Origin: Sphingobacterium puteale
GTDB taxonomy: Bacteria > Bacteroidota > Bacteroidia > Sphingobacteriales > Sphingobacteriaceae
DNA: 64,000 nt
NCBI RefSeq assembly: GCF_003627955.1
Contig: NZ_RBWS01000001.1
Location: forward strand, 124,001-188,000
Direction: 5' to 3'
In this document: one piece after another, positions 45,685-54,211 of the stretch
How the letters are laid out: each line of letters begins with the position of its first letter
How positions within the stretch are numbered: the stretch's first letter is position 1
The notes under the pieces: generated by a model
What the model was told of the DNA's origin: nothing
Databases searched by the model: none
Seen by the model: only the letters and a program-made list of their open reading frames with translations
Made by a program: the position numbers and the translations under genes

Positions 45685-48021
45685 ATGCTAAAGCAATATA
45701 CGTTGCTGGCTACACTAATAGCCGGCACATCCACCATATACGCACAATCACCTCTGGAGGGATATTTATTCAATAAAAACCGTGAAGCCATTGCTTCTGG
45801 CACATTGACCATAAAGAACAGCAAATCAGCCACAACATCAGATGCTGATGGACACTTTAAATTCAATAACCTGACTACGCCCAAAGTAACTTTAAATATT
45901 TCCGCTGTAGGTTATCGCTCACTGACAAAAGTGATCAGTTTGGACACCTTAAAATCACCGCTTCAGGTCCAGCTCGACGAAGACAATCTTAATCTCGACG
46001 AGGTTGTCGTTTCGGCTACCCGTTACGGTGTCAAACGTAAGGATGCACCGGTTGTGGTCAATGTCATTGGTCCAAAACTATTCAATGCGACACAATCCGT
46101 CGCAATGTCAGAGACATTAAATTATCAACCCGGTGTTCGGGTGGAAAATAACTGTCAAAATTGTGGTTTTTCGCAGGTTAGACTCAATGGTCTTGAAGGT
46201 CCATATTCACAGATATTAATCAACAGTAGAGCTGTTTTTTCGGCATTAAACAGTGTCTATGGATTGGATCAGATCCCGACCAGCATGATTGACAGGATCG
46301 AAGTTGTCCGTAGTGGCGGCTCAGCACTATTCGGTGCCAATGCCATCGCCGGAACCATCAATATCATTACGAAAGATCCCGTCGAGAATGACTGGCAGGT
46401 AAAATCCACCAATTCATTGATCGGCGGCAAAAGCTGGGACAATACCGTAGACTTCAATACTTCTCTTGTGGCGGAGGACTTAAAAACCGGTGCAACATTT
46501 TATGGCATGCACCGTAATAGGGAATCTTATGACGCTAATGGCGATGGATTTTCTGAGATAACCAAGCTTCGGAATACTACGTTTGGCACCAAGGTGTTTT
46601 ACAAACCGAGCGATCTGGATAAAATTACCATTGATTTCAGCACGGTCAATGAATTCCGTCGGGGTGGAGATCAGCTTGATAAAGCGCCCCACCTGACTCA
46701 GATCACAGAGCAATTGCAAACCAGCTCCATTGTCGGGGGAATCACCTACGATCATTATTCCGAAGATTACAAACACAAACTGTCGGCTTACGGTTCCGTT
46801 CAGAAAACCGCACGGGACAGCTATTATGGCGGTCTTGGCGGCGGAACCACACTCGCTGACAGTACGCTTGCATCCAATTCGTATGGAAAGACAAACGACA
46901 TTGCGTTAGTTGTTGGAAGTCAATACACCTACAATTTTGAAAAGGATGTATTTACTGCTGGCGTAGAGTTTTCCTACAATGACACACAGGATGAAATACC
47001 CGGATACAAACGCACTATCGATCAGCAAAACAAAGGATTAGGAACTTATGCACAATATGAATGGAAACCTTTTGCGACATTAAAAACGCTGATCGGTGCC
47101 CGTTACGACTACACCTATGTCGATGGCAAATACAGTCTTGCAGGCATAGATCGGAATTCGGATCAACGTTTCGGAACTTTCAGCCCACGTTTAACCGTGC
47201 TGTATGATCTGACAAAAGACCTCCAATTCAGAGGTGGATATGCACGTGGATTTCGGGCTCCACAGGCCTTTAATGAAGATATGCACGTCACCTCTATCGG
47301 AGGTAATCAGGTTTTTGTCCTGATTGGCGAGAACTTAAAAACCGAATATTCCAATGCTTATACGGGTTCCTTCAGTTACAACAAGAATTTTGGAAATGTA
47401 CAGACAAGCTTTCTTGTCGAAGGCTTCTACACGGACCTCAACAATCAATTTGTGAATGTTATGGCTTCAGAAAAAGACGGATTGATCATTCAAGAGATGC
47501 AGAATGGCGAAGGAGCACGTGTATATGGTTCTAACATCGAAATCAATATTGCCCCTTCATCCTGGCTTTCCTTCCAGACCGGAGGAACAATCCAACGCTC
47601 GCGTTATAAAAAAGATCAGCTGATCTATGAAGGCAAAGAGGATACCCATGATATCTGGACAAAGAAATATGTCCGGACACCCAATATCTACGGTTATATG
47701 AACACAAACCTAAAAGCGACCAAACGATTTGCAGTCGATCTGACAGGAGTATATACAGGTAAAATGATTGTGCCACATATCCAGCAAGATATTATGACCT
47801 TAAAAAATGCAAGAGATTTTGTTGAATTGAACCTACGCTTGGGATATACTCTGCCTGTACATAAGGATTTTAGTATCGAGTTCTTTGGTGGTGTACAGAA
47901 TATGTTCAACGCCTTTCAAAAGGATTTTGACAAAGGTGCATTACGGGATTCGGACTATATCTATGGCCCTACACGTCCACGAACATATACCTTCGGTCTT
48001 CGGGTAGGACATTTTCATTAG
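45685..48021 (+). CDS. TonB-dependent receptor with CxxC plug motif
   Basis: This 778-residue receptor has a signal peptide ending at YAQ. A carboxypeptidase-like domain (about 23-98), TonB box DEVVVSATR (105-113), a plug (KDAPVVVNVIGPKLFNATQSVAMSETLNYQPGVRVE) and a 22-strand barrel ending in His-rich RVGHFH follow. The plug carries NNCQNCGFSQVRLNGLEGPYSQILI, with Cys157 and Cys160 as a CxxC pair. It is of the siderophore/cofactor receptor type, not the SusC type, and has no SusD partner. A thioredoxin-like gene follows 40 bases downstream. Its ligand is not evident; a metal or metal chelate is a reasonable guess. Confidence 0.92.
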   Translation: MLKQYTLLATLIAGTSTIYAQSPLEGYLFNKNREAIASGTLTIKNSKSATTSDADGHFKFNNLTTPKVTLNISAVGYRSLTKVISLDTLKSPLQVQLDEDNLNLDEVVVSATRYGVKRKDAPVVVNVIGPKLFNATQSVAMSETLNYQPGVRVENNCQNCGFSQVRLNGLEGPYSQILINSRAVFSALNSVYGLDQIPTSMIDRIEVVRSGGSALFGANAIAGTINIITKDPVENDWQVKSTNSLIGGKSWDNTVDFNTSLVAEDLKTGATFYGMHRNRESYDANGDGFSEITKLRNTTFGTKVFYKPSDLDKITIDFSTVNEFRRGGDQLDKAPHLTQITEQLQTSSIVGGITYDHYSEDYKHKLSAYGSVQKTARDSYYGGLGGGTTLADSTLASNSYGKTNDIALVVGSQYTYNFEKDVFTAGVEFSYNDTQDEIPGYKRTIDQQNKGLGTYAQYEWKPFATLKTLIGARYDYTYVDGKYSLAGIDRNSDQRFGTFSPRLTVLYDLTKDLQFRGGYARGFRAPQAFNEDMHVTSIGGNQVFVLIGENLKTEYSNAYTGSFSYNKNFGNVQTSFLVEGFYTDLNNQFVNVMASEKDGLIIQEMQNGEGARVYGSNIEINIAPSSWLSFQTGGTIQRSRYKKDQLIYEGKEDTHDIWTKKYVRTPNIYGYMNTNLKATKRFAVDLTGVYTGKMIVPHIQQDIMTLKNARDFVELNLRLGYTLPVHKDFSIEFFGGVQNMFNAFQKDFDKGALRDSDYIYGPTRPRTYTFGLRVGHFH

Positions 48022-48061
48022 GAAATTGCCATCGGGAGAAATAGACGTTAATAAAAAAACA

Positions 48062-48529
48062 ATGAAATATTGCCGGAAAATAAGCATGCTATTGATCGCA
48101 TTATTTTATCCGCTCCTCCATTTTGGACAGGAGCGGATAAATTGGGTCAGTTTTGAACAGCTCGATTCTTTACTTGCAGTCGAGCCGCGGGAGACCCTTA
48201 TTTTTATCCATACCGACTGGTGCTCATATTGCCGGAAGATGGAACGGGAGATATTCACCAAGCAGAATCTTGTCACTGTGATCAATAAAAATTATTATGC
48301 AGTCAGTTTAGACGCGGAATCTGCGCAGGAAATTACTTTTGATCAGAGCGTTTGGAAGCCGAAATCCAACAAAAAAAGAACTGGCCAGCATCATCCTTTG
48401 GCGTTAGCGTTATTGAATGGGAAACAGATGATTTTCCCAAGCCTTCTTCGATTTGACAAGGAGTTTCGCTTAAAAAATATACAACAAAAATACCTGAACT
48501 CAAAAGAGTTAAATGATTTTTTAGAATAA
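48062..48529 (+). CDS. Secreted thioredoxin-like protein
   Basis: Reading from the ATG at 48062 gives 155 residues with a clean signal peptide (MKYCRKISMLLIALFYPLLHFGQ). An in-frame ATG 36 bases upstream is less likely. The thioredoxin fold shows TLIFIHTDWCSYCRKMEREIF with active-site Cys54-x-x-Cys57, then NKNYYAVSLDAES and a cis-Pro region near MIFPSLLRFD. It probably reduces disulphides or transfers metal in the periplasm and is co-transcribed with the CxxC-bearing receptor just upstream. Confidence 0.85.
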   Translation: MKYCRKISMLLIALFYPLLHFGQERINWVSFEQLDSLLAVEPRETLIFIHTDWCSYCRKMEREIFTKQNLVTVINKNYYAVSLDAESAQEITFDQSVWKPKSNKKRTGQHHPLALALLNGKQMIFPSLLRFDKEFRLKNIQQKYLNSKELNDFLE

Positions 48530-48604
48530 TTTAACATATTTGTGTAGCGAAACCAAACGAACGTGCGTTTGGAATCTTATAATTAATACACACTTTAAGA
48601 AATT

Positions 48605-49294
48605 ATGAAAAATATCACGAAATTTTTAATGGCATTTTTGTGTCTGGGAATGATCTTCGCGTCTTGTAATAAAGATAATTTTGACTGGGATGAATATTAC
48701 AGACAACAAGAGGAAGCTATCAAAAGGGAGAAGGCAAGGCAAGATTCTTTATATAAAGATCAAGCTCCTTTATTATTAGAATATGCGCAAAAAAACTTTA
48801 AAAACGAAGCCGGACAGCCAAATTATGTTGTAGATGATTCAACTAAGATTGTTTATCAAATTTTAAGCCCCGGAGACAAAACCTCTTACACTTATAAAGC
48901 TCAGGTTGGAAATGGAGGCTATGTAATTACGTCGCCATCGGTAACAATCAACTTCAAAGGACAATTGTTGAACGGAACTGTATTCGATCAAAGTAAAGAG
49001 GGTACGCCGACTAATTATAGCAACTTAAGTCCTGCGATCAATAAGTATGGCGGTTCGTGGTACTATGCATTTATCCCTAAAGTAATTAGTCAAGATGGTC
49101 GAGAGTTAAAATTCAATGGGCTAACAGCCACAGGCTTAGTGAAAGGATCCAAAATTCGTTTTGTAGCACCATCTTATTTGGGTTTTGATCAAAAAGAATT
49201 TAAAGATGGAAGTGAAAAAGTAACGGTTCCTGTAAATACACCCGTTGCTTATGAAATTGAAGTTACCGCAATTGCTGCAGCCACTTCAAACTAA
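48605..49294 (+). CDS. FKBP-type peptidyl-prolyl isomerase-like lipoprotein (1 of 3)
   Basis: The protein has 229 residues. The lipobox Cys is at 21 (FASC), followed by NKDNFDWDEYYRQQEEAIKRE and a charged helix. The FKBP-like domain (about 85-225) has SVTINFKGQLLNGTVFDQS and GLVKGSKIRFVAPSYLGF, ending VAYEIEVTAI. Compared with FKBP12 it has a longer stretch between the central helix and the GLxKGSKI strand, and the Trp of the active-site V-I-x-G-W is displaced, so isomerase activity is uncertain. It is the first of three tandem paralogues, each with its own terminator-like hairpin behind it or between. Confidence 0.82.
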   Translation: MKNITKFLMAFLCLGMIFASCNKDNFDWDEYYRQQEEAIKREKARQDSLYKDQAPLLLEYAQKNFKNEAGQPNYVVDDSTKIVYQILSPGDKTSYTYKAQVGNGGYVITSPSVTINFKGQLLNGTVFDQSKEGTPTNYSNLSPAINKYGGSWYYAFIPKVISQDGRELKFNGLTATGLVKGSKIRFVAPSYLGFDQKEFKDGSEKVTVPVNTPVAYEIEVTAIAAATSN

Positions 49295-49308
49295 AAAACA
49301 TACTATTT

Positions 49309-49346
49309 AAAGAAGCCATTTTCATCCCGAGAATGGCTTCTTTAAA
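49309..49346 (+). terminator. Terminator between FKBP-like genes 1 and 2
   Basis: AAAGAAGCCATT pairs with AATGGCTTCTTT around a loop that includes a short inner stem, followed by TTTAAATT. Confidence 0.75.
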
Positions 49347-49365
49347 TTAAAATTAACATAATACC

Positions 49366-50016
49366 ATGAAAAAACTACTTTCTGCCCTACTCTTTGGACT
49401 AACACTGACCTCGATCTTTTTTGCTAGCTGTAACAAAGACAATTTTGACTATGCCGCTTGGGAAAGAGAACAGTTGGAAAAACAACGCATTCAGGATTCC
49501 ATCAACAAAAAGCGCGTTGAAGAACAATTTCCTATTATCAAGAAATATGTGGCGGACAACCAGCTTCAGAATGTACTATATATTGATTCTCTAGGTCTAG
49601 CCTACCAGCTTTTAGCTACTGGAGAGGAGAGCTCATACACCTATTCATTTAATTCCAACGGTGGAATTATTGCTCCTGATGCGACGGTAAAATACATTGG
49701 TAAACTTGTTCCCAGTGGCACAATATTCCAACAGACCGAAGAGGGAAAAACAGCTACATTGAATTTATCCAGCGTTATCACAGCTTGGCAGATCGCTTTT
49801 CTTCCGAAATCCATATCGTATAATGGCAAGGACATTCCAACAGGAGGAATTACGCCAACAGGTCTAAAAAAAGGATCTAAAATCCGCATCATTACCCCGT
49901 CTCCTTGGGCTTACGGTGATACGGGCAAACAAGGCTCTTCCGCTTCAGACGTTTCGATTCCAGCTAAATCACCTTTAGATTTTACAATTGAGGTTGTTGA
50001 TATTAAAAATAAATAG
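49366..50016 (+). CDS. FKBP-type peptidyl-prolyl isomerase-like lipoprotein (2 of 3)
   Basis: The 216-residue protein has its lipobox Cys at 22 (FASC) and the same NKDNFDYAAWEREQLEKQR start as its upstream paralogue. The FKBP-like domain (about 95-214) keeps more of the active site: ATVKYIGKLVPSGTIFQQTEEG, VITAWQIAF (corresponding to V-I-x-G-W) and GLKKGSKIRIITPSPWAYGDTG. It ends PLDFTIEVVDI. It is the best candidate of the three to be an active isomerase. Confidence 0.85.
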   Translation: MKKLLSALLFGLTLTSIFFASCNKDNFDYAAWEREQLEKQRIQDSINKKRVEEQFPIIKKYVADNQLQNVLYIDSLGLAYQLLATGEESSYTYSFNSNGGIIAPDATVKYIGKLVPSGTIFQQTEEGKTATLNLSSVITAWQIAFLPKSISYNGKDIPTGGITPTGLKKGSKIRIITPSPWAYGDTGKQGSSASDVSIPAKSPLDFTIEVVDIKNK

Positions 50017-50031
50017 TCTTACAAAAAACAC

Positions 50032-50076
50032 AATAGGTCTTCAAAAACCATCCAAAAAAGTTTTTGAAGACCTATT
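50032..50076 (+). terminator. Long hairpin between FKBP-like genes 2 and 3
   Basis: A perfect 17-base stem (beginning AATAGGTCTTCAAAAAC) encloses an 11-base loop. It ends 9 bases before the start of gene 3, so it may act as a terminator for gene 2 or as an attenuator that shields the start of gene 3. Confidence 0.75.
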
Positions 50077-50085
50077 AACCGTGCT

Positions 50086-50688
50086 ATGAATAAATTTTTA
50101 TCGCCTTTATTTTTAGGAATCGTAGCCCTCGCTCTACTGAATGTTGTTAGCTGCAATAAAAACGACGATATCCCTATTTATAATGCGACTGAGCAATTTA
50201 AGACAGATTCCGTCCTACTTAAAAATTATGTTGACAGCTGGTTTCCTGATGCACAGTATGATGCAGAAACGGGAATATGGTATGAGATGCTTGCCACAGG
50301 AACGGGTAACTATAACTATAAAATAGTAGATACACTAAATGCAAAACATCTCAAATTTTCTCCTACCGTAAAATATGTAGGAAAACTTTTGAATGGGAAT
50401 ATCTTTGATCAAACGGAAGCAGGCAAAACATCAACCTTCAACATTAGAACAAATACAGGCTATCAATATCCCTTCGACAGCACAATTATTCCGGCTTGGA
50501 CATTCGCCTTCGCACCAAAAAGGATTGGAGACATGAAATTAGGAGGGCTGACCGAAAAAGGGCTTCAAAAAGGCTCCAAGATCCATATTGTGGTACCTTC
50601 CAGATGGGCGCATGGGAGTCTAGCAATGGGTAAAATCCCTGCTAATTCTCCATTGGATTTTGTTATCGAAGTCGTAGACATCAAATAA
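50086..50688 (+). CDS. FKBP-type peptidyl-prolyl isomerase-like lipoprotein (3 of 3)
   Basis: The 200-residue protein has its lipobox Cys at 23 (VVSC) and a shorter N-terminal region than its two upstream paralogues. The FKBP-like domain (about 80-199) has PTVKYVGKLLNGNIFDQTEAGK, IIPAWTFAF and GLQKGSKIHIVVPSRWAHGS, ending PLDFVIEVVDI. The start follows a strong hairpin directly. Confidence 0.83.
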   Translation: MNKFLSPLFLGIVALALLNVVSCNKNDDIPIYNATEQFKTDSVLLKNYVDSWFPDAQYDAETGIWYEMLATGTGNYNYKIVDTLNAKHLKFSPTVKYVGKLLNGNIFDQTEAGKTSTFNIRTNTGYQYPFDSTIIPAWTFAFAPKRIGDMKLGGLTEKGLQKGSKIHIVVPSRWAHGSLAMGKIPANSPLDFVIEVVDIK

Positions 50689-50975
50689 GATCCTTCAACA
50701 CAAAAAACCGGTAATATTTTTAAAATACAAACGTAAAGACGTCTAAAGCAACTTCTGATTTTAGGTGTTTTCTATTTCTTCCTGTTAATCACAATATAAT
50801 CTTATCAAAAATATCGTATTATATTTCCCCTTGGCTACTGGAAAATAGGAATATGCTCAAAATAATAAATCCCAACTAGAACAATAAGTGCATTTCTCGA
50901 CTTAGGAATCCAGCCGAGTAAAGCTCCATGTCTGACCGGTATAATAAGTGAATAGGAAGAGCTTTTAAACAACAA

Positions 50976-51003
50976 AAGCTCGAAGTGGGGAACTCCGAGC
51001 TTT
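50976..51003 (+). promoter_or_regulatory. Orphan leader hairpin
   Basis: AAAGCTCG and CGAGCTTT pair around a loop of about 12 bases. It precedes TTACCTAACCAATTATTAAC and an ATG, an arrangement like the structured leaders of Bacteroidota receptor genes, but no such gene follows. Confidence 0.5.
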
Positions 51004-51028
51004 ACCTAACCAATTATTAACCTAAATT

Positions 51029-51130
51029 ATGAAAAGTTCTTTATATATTATTTTGTATATATCTTTCTGTTTTGATATATCAAAGGTAACACACATTCCC
51101 TTTCATGTCAAGAAATTTAACAGCATTTAA
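51029..51130 (+). CDS. 33-residue micro-ORF with signal-like N-terminus
   Basis: ATG at 51029 opens MKSSLYIILYISFCFDISKV and ends with KKFNSI and TAA. The first 16 residues are hydrophobic after a lysine, like the start of an exported protein. It may be the stump of a lost gene or a leader peptide. No ribosome binding site is evident. Confidence 0.3.
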   Translation: MKSSLYIILYISFCFDISKVTHIPFHVKKFNSI

Positions 51131-51571
51131 CGTTGTTAAAATTATGTTAAAACAATTTAGCAAATTGTAACAGGCTAGTGACCATGTTTGAATAATATTT
51201 ATTGTGAAATAAATTAACCAATAGATATAATTAACGAGAATAATGCACGAAAGAATTCATTGGAAGCTTTTAAATATATTCTGAAGCAGTATTGTTCAAG
51301 ATTCGACGAAGTGTGTAAGACCATATCATGGTCTTCAAAATCAGAGAATTAAACGGCCAATTTTTAAGAAAAAAATAAGCAAGGCAATGAAAGCCTGAAT
51401 TCTTTTAGAAAACAATATCAATAAACAAACACTTTCAATAAAAAGGAATAAATTTGTGTAAGAGCTTTTGTCAGTATACACTACGTTTAATGAAGTGCGT
51501 TAAAAAATAGGAAACTATCAGAATTTTCTTGACGACACTTGCCATCTAATAAATTGAAAAAAGAAATAGGA

Positions 51572-53215
51572 ATGAAAATAGCTTTAGCACAATTGAATTA
51601 CCATATTGGTAATTTTGAAGCAAATACAAAAAAAATAATTCATGCCATCAACCAAGCCAAAGAAGCATCGGCAGATCTTATCATATTTGCAGAACTCGCT
51701 ATCGGAGGTTATCCGGCCAAAGACCTGCTGCGAAGTAAGGTATTTAAACAACAGTGCAACGCCGCTATTCACCAGATTGCAGCTCACTGCCAGGACATTG
51801 CCTGTATCATCGGTGCGCCTGTCACAAACAGCGATCCTGAAGGAAAAGCACTTTACAATACCGCCATATTTATCGAACAGGGAGCTGTTCGAAATATTGT
51901 AAAAAAGGGTTTATTACCAGATTACGATGTATTTGATGAATACCGATACTTTGAACCCAACAAGCGTTTTGATTGCATCACATTGAACGGTGTAAAAATT
52001 GCCCTGACCATATGTGAAGATCTTTGGGACGACGATGAGGGCGGCAACTCATATGTAGGTGACCCTATGTCCGAACTCCGAAAAGAGAACCCTGATCTAC
52101 TGATCAATATTGCAGCTTCGCCATTCTCGTACACACATTTTGAAGAGCGTGTTAAAGTGCTTTCCCGTCAGGTCGTGAAATCCAATCGTCCACTGATATA
52201 TGTCAACCAAGTGGGAGCACATATGGATATTATCTTCGATGGCCGATCACTTGCGCTCAACAACGACGGGACAAAGGTAGCTGAATTAAAACGATTTGAA
52301 GAAGACCTACAGTATGTCACCTATCATCAGAAAAATATTACTTCAACCACCGCTCCCACAAAAGATCCTATAACAGAGATTGCCTTGATCCATGACGCAT
52401 TGATTTTGGGATTACGTGATTATTTCCAAAAATCAGGATTCAAAAGAGCAGTATTAGGTTTATCAGGAGGATTAGATTCAGCCTTGGTTGCTGCCCTGGC
52501 CTGTGAAGCACTCGGCGCAGATAATGTGCTTTCCATTTTAATGCCTTCTGTCTATTCCTCAGATCATTCCATCAAAGATGCAATGGACTTGGTGACCAAT
52601 ACCGGCTGCAAACACCATATCGTCCCCATTAAAGATATCGCTTCAGCATACGAAAATACACTCGCTCCACTTTTCGAAGGTTTGAAACACGATACCACCG
52701 AAGAAAATATACAGGCGCGTGCACGTGCTGTTATCTTGATGGCCGTATCAAACAAGTTTGGCAATATCCTATTAAACACTTCCAATAAAAGCGAGGCCGC
52801 TGTTGGTTACGGCACCTTATACGGCGATATGGCAGGCTCCATTTCGGTCATTGGCGACGTCTATAAATCCAAAGCTTATGAACTGGCTCGTTATATCAAT
52901 CGGGAGCGTGAAATTATCCCGGTCAACACCATTGAGAAGGCCCCATCAGCCGAATTGCGTCCCGATCAGAAAGACTCGGATTCCCTACCGGAGTACGACC
53001 TACTGGATAACATCTTATATGAATTGATTGAAAATGAAAAGAGCGGTTCCGAAGTTGTAGCAATGGGATTCGAAAAAGCGTTAGTAGAAAGAGTGAGTAA
53101 ATTGTTGAACAATGCTGAATTTAAACGCTTTCAGGCACCGCCAATCCTGCGGGTGAGCCCCAAAGCTTTTGGTACGGGAAGACAGATTCCACTAGTAGCA
53201 AAATATCCATATTAA
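51572..53215 (+). CDS. nadE: Glutamine-dependent NAD+ synthetase
   Basis: The ATG at 51572 (MKIALAQLNYHIG) gives 547 residues and is preferred to one 33 bases upstream. The N-terminal nitrilase-type glutaminase domain (1-260) has the catalytic Glu in IIFAELAIGGYPAKDLL, Lys in KKGLLPDYDVFDEYRYF and Cys in ALTICEDLWDDDE. The C-terminal synthetase domain has the P-loop LGLSGGLDSALVAALA, then NIQARARAVILMAVSNKFGNILLNTSNKSEAAVGYGTLYGDMAG. The enzyme amidates deamido-NAD+ using glutamine nitrogen. It stands alone. Confidence 0.96.
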   Translation: MKIALAQLNYHIGNFEANTKKIIHAINQAKEASADLIIFAELAIGGYPAKDLLRSKVFKQQCNAAIHQIAAHCQDIACIIGAPVTNSDPEGKALYNTAIFIEQGAVRNIVKKGLLPDYDVFDEYRYFEPNKRFDCITLNGVKIALTICEDLWDDDEGGNSYVGDPMSELRKENPDLLINIAASPFSYTHFEERVKVLSRQVVKSNRPLIYVNQVGAHMDIIFDGRSLALNNDGTKVAELKRFEEDLQYVTYHQKNITSTTAPTKDPITEIALIHDALILGLRDYFQKSGFKRAVLGLSGGLDSALVAALACEALGADNVLSILMPSVYSSDHSIKDAMDLVTNTGCKHHIVPIKDIASAYENTLAPLFEGLKHDTTEENIQARARAVILMAVSNKFGNILLNTSNKSEAAVGYGTLYGDMAGSISVIGDVYKSKAYELARYINREREIIPVNTIEKAPSAELRPDQKDSDSLPEYDLLDNILYELIENEKSGSEVVAMGFEKALVERVSKLLNNAEFKRFQAPPILRVSPKAFGTGRQIPLVAKYPY

Positions 53216-53481
53216 TTTTACAATTAGCATTAAACCATATTTATAGTTTTTTGTCTAACATTAATAAATTAAAATCCGTGCTGTACAGTACAAAAATGAA
53301 TTGCCATAATAATTGCTTTGGCTTGCTTAGAGGCCGCCAGAGCGAATAGTTAAGAAAGTTTAAAACAATTTAAATAAATATAAGTTCCATATAGGCCATG
53401 AAATCTTCATGAATATACAGCTAACAAGCAAAACAAGCTGCTCATGATAGATTCATCACAGTTAATAAACAAATTACTACG

Positions 53482-54054
53482 ATGAAAAAGATTCTGTTAT
53501 TTTTGGTGCTCTGCGTTGCGTTGGCATCATGTTCGTCTTACCAATACAATACCACTCGGGTAGAGAAGATGGATTTTACTCCTTTCAAGACGTATGCCTG
53601 GCTACCACCGGTAGACTCGCTTTCAAAGTCTTATTTTGATAATGATATTGCCAAAACTAACATTTTGGATGCCGCAAATGCCGCCTTGGAAGCGAAGGGA
53701 CTCCAATATTCAAAAGATAATCCTGATCTATTATTCCGTTATATCACTATCGTCAATAACAAAAGCCGTCTGGTATATGGCGGTGGCGGATATTATGGTT
53801 GGGGAGGTCCTTGGGGCTGGTACAGACCATGGTTCTCACCTTATTATTATGGTGGCGGATATTACCCTGTTGCTAAGGAGCGTTACCGTTATGGCCACTT
53901 GATTATCGAAGCTATTGACCGCAAAACAAATGCAGTGATCTGGCAAGCACGTGGTTCGGGTGATGTAGATAATCCAGAGAAAGCAATCAACAACATCAGT
54001 AAGGTAGCACAGGGTGTGATTGACTTATTCCCTGTAAAAACCTTAAAAAAATAA
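53482..54054 (+). CDS. DUF4136 family lipoprotein
   Basis: The 190-residue protein has its lipobox Cys at 17 (ALASC). It begins MDFTPFKTYAWLPPVDSLS, typical for DUF4136, and ends with HLIIEAIDRKTNAVIWQARGSGDVDNPEKAINNISKVAQGVIDLFP. In the middle (about 96-130) is a Gly/Tyr/Trp-rich loop, GGGGYYGWGGPWGWYRPWF and then YYYGGGYYP, common in this family. The function is unknown; it is probably an outer-membrane or periplasmic lipoprotein. It is a single gene with a strong terminator. Confidence 0.88.
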   Translation: MKKILLFLVLCVALASCSSYQYNTTRVEKMDFTPFKTYAWLPPVDSLSKSYFDNDIAKTNILDAANAALEAKGLQYSKDNPDLLFRYITIVNNKSRLVYGGGGYYGWGGPWGWYRPWFSPYYYGGGYYPVAKERYRYGHLIIEAIDRKTNAVIWQARGSGDVDNPEKAINNISKVAQGVIDLFPVKTLKK

Positions 54055-54080
54055 ACAAAGTTTAATTTAACGCCTGTAAT

Positions 54081-54120
54081 AGAAAAAGACCGGTTTTCTT
54101 CGATTAACCGGTCTTTTTCT
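54081..54120 (+). terminator. Terminator after the DUF4136 gene
   Basis: AGAAAAAGACCGGTT pairs perfectly with AACCGGTCTTTTTCT around a ten-base loop. It is followed by more T and may also serve the convergent regulator gene. Confidence 0.9.
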
Positions 54121-54211
54121 TTTTGAACATGTTTAAGGCATTCCCCCAACGTTAATATCGCTCCGGTTTATAACCGTTTAGGAATCTCCTAATAATCCTA
54201 AAAAGCGGTCA

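Larger units (their letters stand above)
50689..51571 (+). other. Large intergenic region with orphan leader
   Basis: These 880 bases carry no full gene. They hold a stem with arms AAAGCTCG (50976-50983) and CGAGCTTT (50996-51003), then the motif TAACCAATTATTAACCTAAA and a 33-codon ORF, then about 400 bases of AT-rich sequence with no coding signal, ending in a TAnnTTTG element (TAAATTTG, 51449-51456) that may serve nadE. Confidence 0.55.
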
